The notes under the pieces are model-generated. The model had not been told where the DNA came from. It ran no database searches and saw only the letters and a program-made list of their open reading frames with translations. A stretch of 36,444 bases of DNA. Source: Lachnospiraceae bacterium UBA3401 (lineage in GTDB: Bacteria > Bacillota > Clostridia > Lachnospirales > Lachnospiraceae). The position numbers and the translations under genes are program-made. Where the stretch lies: positions 1-36,444 of the forward strand of contig DEPD01000183.1 in NCBI GenBank assembly GCA_002358575.1, read 5' to 3'. Shown here one piece after another: positions 34,150-36,444 of the stretch; the first letter of the stretch is position 1; each line of letters begins with the position of its first letter.

Positions 34150-36399
34150 ATGAAAAATCCAAATTTTTTCGGAATAAGGCATTTATCGCCTGCCGGTGCG
34201 TATTATCTGCGCGGGTTTCTTGATGAGAAGAAGCCTAAGCTAGTACTGGTCGAGGGACCAAGTGATTTTGAGGATATGTTGTCTGATATGGTACGCAAGG
34301 AGACAAGACCGCCAATTGCGGTGCTTGCATACACAAAGGAAGCACCAGTACGGACAGTGCTATATCCGTTTGCAGAGTATTCGCCGGAGTATCAGGCAAT
34401 ACAGTGGTGTCACAAAAATCATGTTCCATGTCATTTTATAGATTTGCCCTCGGAGACTTTTCTAGCGATACCAGAGTGTGGTATGCAGGAAGCGGAGGGG
34501 GAAGAGAGTCGAATTAATGTTTATGAGCAACTTGACCAACAGAGTGGCGAGGACGGTCATGACACATTCTGGGAGCGCGTTATGGAGCAGACGGGCAGTA
34601 TTGAAGCCTATCATTTGGGTGCAAACAGCTTTGGCGCCAACATTAGAAGTCTCACGGAGGGAAAAGATGATGACTGGGCTGAGACAGTGCTTCGCGAGGC
34701 ATATATGCGTCAGCAGATTAAGAAGGCTGTGGATTCTGGCATTGCGCCAGAGAACATTGTTGTGGTAACAGGTTCCTATCATGTAGAGGGTCTGAAAAAT
34801 TGGCAAGAGGCCGATGAAGATTTGTCAAAAATGCCGAGAGTAGGGGCAAATCATACGCTGATGCCATACTCCTATTATCGTCTTTCTACAAGGTCGGGTT
34901 ACGGTGCTGGAAATAAGGCGCCCGCATACTATGCGCTTTTGTGGGAAGGCTTAAAAAAAGGTGAACCGATGTATGCGGTTTACAGTTATTTGATAAGGCT
35001 TGCAAAATACCAGCGCGAGAAAGGAAATCCCGTCTCGTCTGCCTCGGTGATTGAGGCGGTGCGCTTGGCAATGTCGCTGGCACAGCTTCGGGGAGGAAAT
35101 ATCGCATCACTTAGAGATTTGCGCGATGCGGCGCAGACTTGTATTGGTGAGGGAAGTGTATCAAGTATTATTCATGCAACGGCTGATACAGAGATTGGCA
35201 CGACAATCGGAGCGCTTCCTGACGGTGTGAGTCGTACCAGTATTCAGGAGGATTTTTACAGACAGCTAAAAGATTTAAAGCTTGAAAAATACCGTGATAT
35301 TTCAGCGCAGGATTTGATGCTGGATTTGCGGGAAAACAGGCGTGTCAGCTCAGAAAAATCCGCGTTTATTGATCTGCACCGCTCCTTTTTCCTACATCGG
35401 CTTAGAGTAATCCATGTAAGTTTTGCCGAACAGCAGTCAGTCAGTCAGGACAATGCAACGTGGTCGGAGCACTGGGTTGTGCGGTGGACGCCAGAGGCGG
35501 AGATAGAGCTGGTGGAATCGGCATTAAAAGGCGATACTGTTGACGGTGCAGCGTCCTTTGCTATGAAGGAGCGTGTGGAAAATGCTGCCAATATGGGAGA
35601 GATTGCACTTGTCATAGAGGATGCATGCAGTTGTGGCATGGAGAAAGCGGTTGGCTATGCGACTGCGGCGATGCAAAAAATGGCGGTTGATGCTGCATCT
35701 GTAGAGGATTTGGCAAAGACAGCACAGAGGCTTTCGGTGGTGGTTCAGTATGGTAACATTCGGCGCATTGATGCAAAACCTTTGGAACCCATACTGAAGC
35801 AGTTATTTTACAGAGCATGTCTGATACTGGAATCCGCATGTGTGTGTGATGATGCGGCGAGCAAGTCGATTCTTGTTGCGATGGAGCAGTTAAACAGCGT
35901 GGAGTTAGCGCATGATTTTCTGGATCATGATGAGTGGATTAAGGTGTTGGATAGCATTTCAGAACGTGACGATCTAAATACAAAACTATCGGGATTTGCT
36001 GCGGCAATTTTGTTGGAGCGTGGTAGTATGAATACACAACAGTTACGAACAGAGGTATCAAGGCGTCTCTCAAAAGGTATTCCTGCGGATTTGGGGGCAG
36101 GCTGGTTTGAAGGGCTTGCCATGAAAAATAGATATGCATTGATTGCAAGGTTGTCTCTCTGGGAGAGTTTAAATGATTATCTTGTCACATTGGATGATGA
36201 GGAGTTTAAGCGGGCACTTGTTTTTTTGCGGCGTGCTTTTGCAGACTTTTCCGCTGCGGAAAAGGACCAGATTGCAGAAAATTTGGGCGAGATTCTGGGA
36301 CTGAATGGACAGGAGGTCAGCGAGGTAGTAAATGCTGTGCTTGACGAGAGTTCGCAGCAAATGATTGAGGGACTGGAGGATTTTGATTTTGACCTTTAA
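34150..36399 (+). CDS. DUF5682 family protein
   Basis: A 749-residue protein starting MKNPNFFGIRHLSPAGAYYL. The N-terminal third has the recognisable family features (GIRHLSPAGA, KLVLVEGPSDFEDML, HFIDLPSE, and VVVTGSYHVEGL), a pattern like TraB/PrgY-type folds with conserved His and Glu residues. The rest is helical. DUF5682 proteins are known to me only from clusters with MoxR ATPase, SWIM and VWA genes. AAGGAAGAG precedes the ATG. The remaining 45 bp to the window edge show no further start. Confidence 0.82.
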   Translation: MKNPNFFGIRHLSPAGAYYLRGFLDEKKPKLVLVEGPSDFEDMLSDMVRKETRPPIAVLAYTKEAPVRTVLYPFAEYSPEYQAIQWCHKNHVPCHFIDLPSETFLAIPECGMQEAEGEESRINVYEQLDQQSGEDGHDTFWERVMEQTGSIEAYHLGANSFGANIRSLTEGKDDDWAETVLREAYMRQQIKKAVDSGIAPENIVVVTGSYHVEGLKNWQEADEDLSKMPRVGANHTLMPYSYYRLSTRSGYGAGNKAPAYYALLWEGLKKGEPMYAVYSYLIRLAKYQREKGNPVSSASVIEAVRLAMSLAQLRGGNIASLRDLRDAAQTCIGEGSVSSIIHATADTEIGTTIGALPDGVSRTSIQEDFYRQLKDLKLEKYRDISAQDLMLDLRENRRVSSEKSAFIDLHRSFFLHRLRVIHVSFAEQQSVSQDNATWSEHWVVRWTPEAEIELVESALKGDTVDGAASFAMKERVENAANMGEIALVIEDACSCGMEKAVGYATAAMQKMAVDAASVEDLAKTAQRLSVVVQYGNIRRIDAKPLEPILKQLFYRACLILESACVCDDAASKSILVAMEQLNSVELAHDFLDHDEWIKVLDSISERDDLNTKLSGFAAAILLERGSMNTQQLRTEVSRRLSKGIPADLGAGWFEGLAMKNRYALIARLSLWESLNDYLVTLDDEEFKRALVFLRRAFADFSAAEKDQIAENLGEILGLNGQEVSEVVNAVLDESSQQMIEGLEDFDFDL

Positions 36400-36444
36400 T
36401 CTTTTTGATATGGAGAGTATGGTATCTGATAAAATAATCTTATA

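Noticed and set aside
1..36444. CRISPR array, tRNA or rRNA genes
   Set aside because: No regularly spaced direct repeats and no recognisable tRNA or rRNA sequence was seen on either strand.

Overview
The window looks like chromosomal DNA of a low- to mid-GC Gram-positive anaerobe of the Clostridia, most likely a Lachnospiraceae (inference). The gene order rex / coiled-coil protein / nnr / alr / mazF-type toxin / CNNM-CBS protein / yebC, the purine-rich ribosome binding sites, Lachnospiraceae-type small dispersed repeats and a decayed BsuBI/PstI restriction system all fit.

Layout. (1) 1-4400 is a graveyard: the 3' end of an adenine methyltransferase gene, its broken BsuBI/PstI-type endonuclease gene, a dead IS630-family transposase, a dead IS4-family transposase and a frameshifted coiled-coil gene. 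(2) 4556-13462 is a strikingly AT-rich island bounded on both sides by a copy of the same ~71-bp palindromic repeat (ends CTAGTACACC). It encodes an agr-type quorum-sensing circuit (AgrC-like kinase, AgrB-like peptidase, LytTR regulator AgrA, and an AgrD-like prepeptide without a core cysteine). It also encodes a complete epipeptide locus of the Bacillus yydFGHIJ type: a 48-aa precursor that aligns without gaps to the YydF core, an ABC transporter pair, a radical SAM epimerase and a HExxH membrane protease. A BcrA-like ABC transporter, probably for immunity, follows. Matching LytTR-type boxes lie in the agrB-agrA spacer and upstream of the two peptide genes, so the likely logic is quorum-sensing control of a D-amino-acid-containing RiPP. 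(3) 13489-18300 holds a group II intron maturase scrap, a stand-alone 5'-3' exonuclease, an ABC-F ATPase, a dead TnpB and a hairpin-rich repeat. (4) 18372-26230 is core chromosome: rex with a Rex-like box in its own promoter, nnr, alr, an orphan mazF-type toxin, a CNNM/CBS protein, yebC, a candidate structured RNA and a thioesterase. (5) 26310-36399 is a SWIM / paralogous helical-repeat pair / MoxR AAA+ / DUF5682 cluster that probably continues past the right edge. It contains a dead AAA-ATPase-PD-(D/E)XK gene and two copies of a structured repeat with compensatory base changes.

The most notable system is the island in (2). I found no indication in the sequence that the two halves, agr signalling and the epipeptide genes, are separate insertions: they share composition, share an operator motif and sit between one repeat pair.
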